The notes below the pieces were generated by a model that was not told where the DNA came from, did not search any database, and worked only from the letters and a program-made list of their open reading frames with translations. A stretch of 13,408 bases of DNA, from NCBI GenBank assembly GCA_035714625.1, contig DASTLT010000290.1, positions 1-13,408 of the forward strand. Direction: 5' to 3'. The translations under genes were made by a program, and so were the position numbers. Below are positions 13,105-13,408 of this stretch, one piece after another. Position 1 is the stretch's first letter. Each line of letters opens with the position of its first letter. This stretch comes from GCA-003244245 sp035714625 (GTDB lineage: Bacteria > Actinomycetota > Actinomycetes > Mycobacteriales > Pseudonocardiaceae).

Positions 13105-13407
13105 TTAGCTGGTGGAGGGCGGCTGGGTGCGGAGATCCTTGCGCAGGATCTTGCCCGAGGCCGACTTCGGGATCTGGGCGATGAACTGGACCACACGCAC
13201 CTTCTTGTGCGGTGACACCCGCGCCGCGACGAAGGCCAGCACGTCGTCCGCGGTCAGGTCGTCAGCGCCGGGCTGGCGGACCACGAACGCCTTGGGCACC
13301 TCCTCGCCGTCGGTGTCGCGCACCCCGATGACGGCGGCGTCGGCGATCTGCGGGTGGGTGAGCAGCAGGGCCTCCAGCTCCGCAGGCGGCACCTGGTAGC
13401 CCTTGTA
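13105..13407 (-). CDS. C-terminal lid domain of an acyl-CoA synthetase (AMP-binding, 4-coumarate-CoA ligase-like); 5' part outside window
   Basis: The minus-strand frame enters from the right edge and ends at TAA (13105-13107). It reads YKGYQVPPAELEALLLTHPQ, followed by IADAAVIGVRDTDGEEVPKAFVV and, near the end, IPKSASGKILRKDLR. These are the hinge and C-terminal AMP-binding signature of ANL-superfamily acyl-CoA synthetases, which activate a carboxylic acid as an adenylate and pass it to CoA. The lysine in SGKILR is the conserved catalytic residue of the adenylation step. The YKGYQVPPAELE form is typical of 4-coumarate-CoA ligase and close acyl-CoA ligases; the acid is unknown. The GTG at 13392 is an internal valine codon, not the start. 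It runs in the same direction as the NTPase gene downstream, 153 bp away. Confidence 0.88.
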   Translation of the reverse strand, partial: YKGYQVPPAELEALLLTHPQIADAAVIGVRDTDGEEVPKAFVVRQPGADDLTADDVLAFVAARVSPHKKVRVVQFIAQIPKSASGKILRKDLRTQPPSTS

Positions 13408-13408
13408 C

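Noticed and set aside
1..13408. CRISPR array, tRNA or rRNA gene
   Set aside because: No regularly spaced direct repeats, no tRNA-like cloverleaf with a conserved TpsiC-loop sequence and no rRNA segment was noticed on reading.

Overview
The window is GC-rich with strong G/C bias at third codon positions. It carries gene families typical of filamentous actinomycetes: a helix-turn-helix/TPR regulator, small actinobacterial membrane proteins, a bacterial topoisomerase IB and a large STAND NTPase with TPRs. Several genes appear to have leaderless starts. I infer a high-GC actinobacterium, perhaps Pseudonocardiales or a relative; the species cannot be told from the sequence.

Bases 1-4540 look like a graveyard of defence and toxin-antitoxin genes. 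From the left they hold the 3' end of a TPR protein, a VapB-like antitoxin with a C-terminally truncated VapC, and a 137-bp frameshifted copy of part of an abiEi gene. Then come a full HTH/TPR regulator on the minus strand, a full abiEi antitoxin on the plus strand, a collapsed abiEii toxin remnant, a mosaic broken copy of the HTH/TPR regulator, and the first ~30 codons of another unknown gene. The order [abiEi + / HTH-TPR -] occurs twice. The first unit keeps the regulator and has lost abiEi; the second keeps abiEi and has lost the regulator. At both toxin-antitoxin loci the antitoxin is intact and the toxin is broken.

Bases 4541-5912 hold small membrane proteins: a 99-aa protein with two membrane segments, a strong hairpin terminator, a DUF1360 protein on the minus strand, and a possible further minus-strand ORF without a clear start.

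Bases 5905-10170 form a plus-strand cluster: an aldehyde dehydrogenase, a PfkB-family sugar kinase, SurE and DNA topoisomerase IB. The last three overlap by 4 bp at each junction and are probably translationally coupled. A 9-bp hairpin sits between the first two genes. The set joins carbonyl oxidation, sugar phosphorylation, nucleotide/phosphate hydrolysis and DNA relaxation, with no obvious single pathway.

Bases 10201-12951 (minus) encode a 916-aa STAND NTPase with TPRs, and with no N-terminal effector domain that I recognise. A hairpin shared with the topIB end overlaps its stop codon. The window ends inside a minus-strand acyl-CoA synthetase (4-coumarate-CoA ligase-like), of which only the C-terminal lid domain is present. 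I found no tRNA, rRNA, CRISPR array or insertion sequence.
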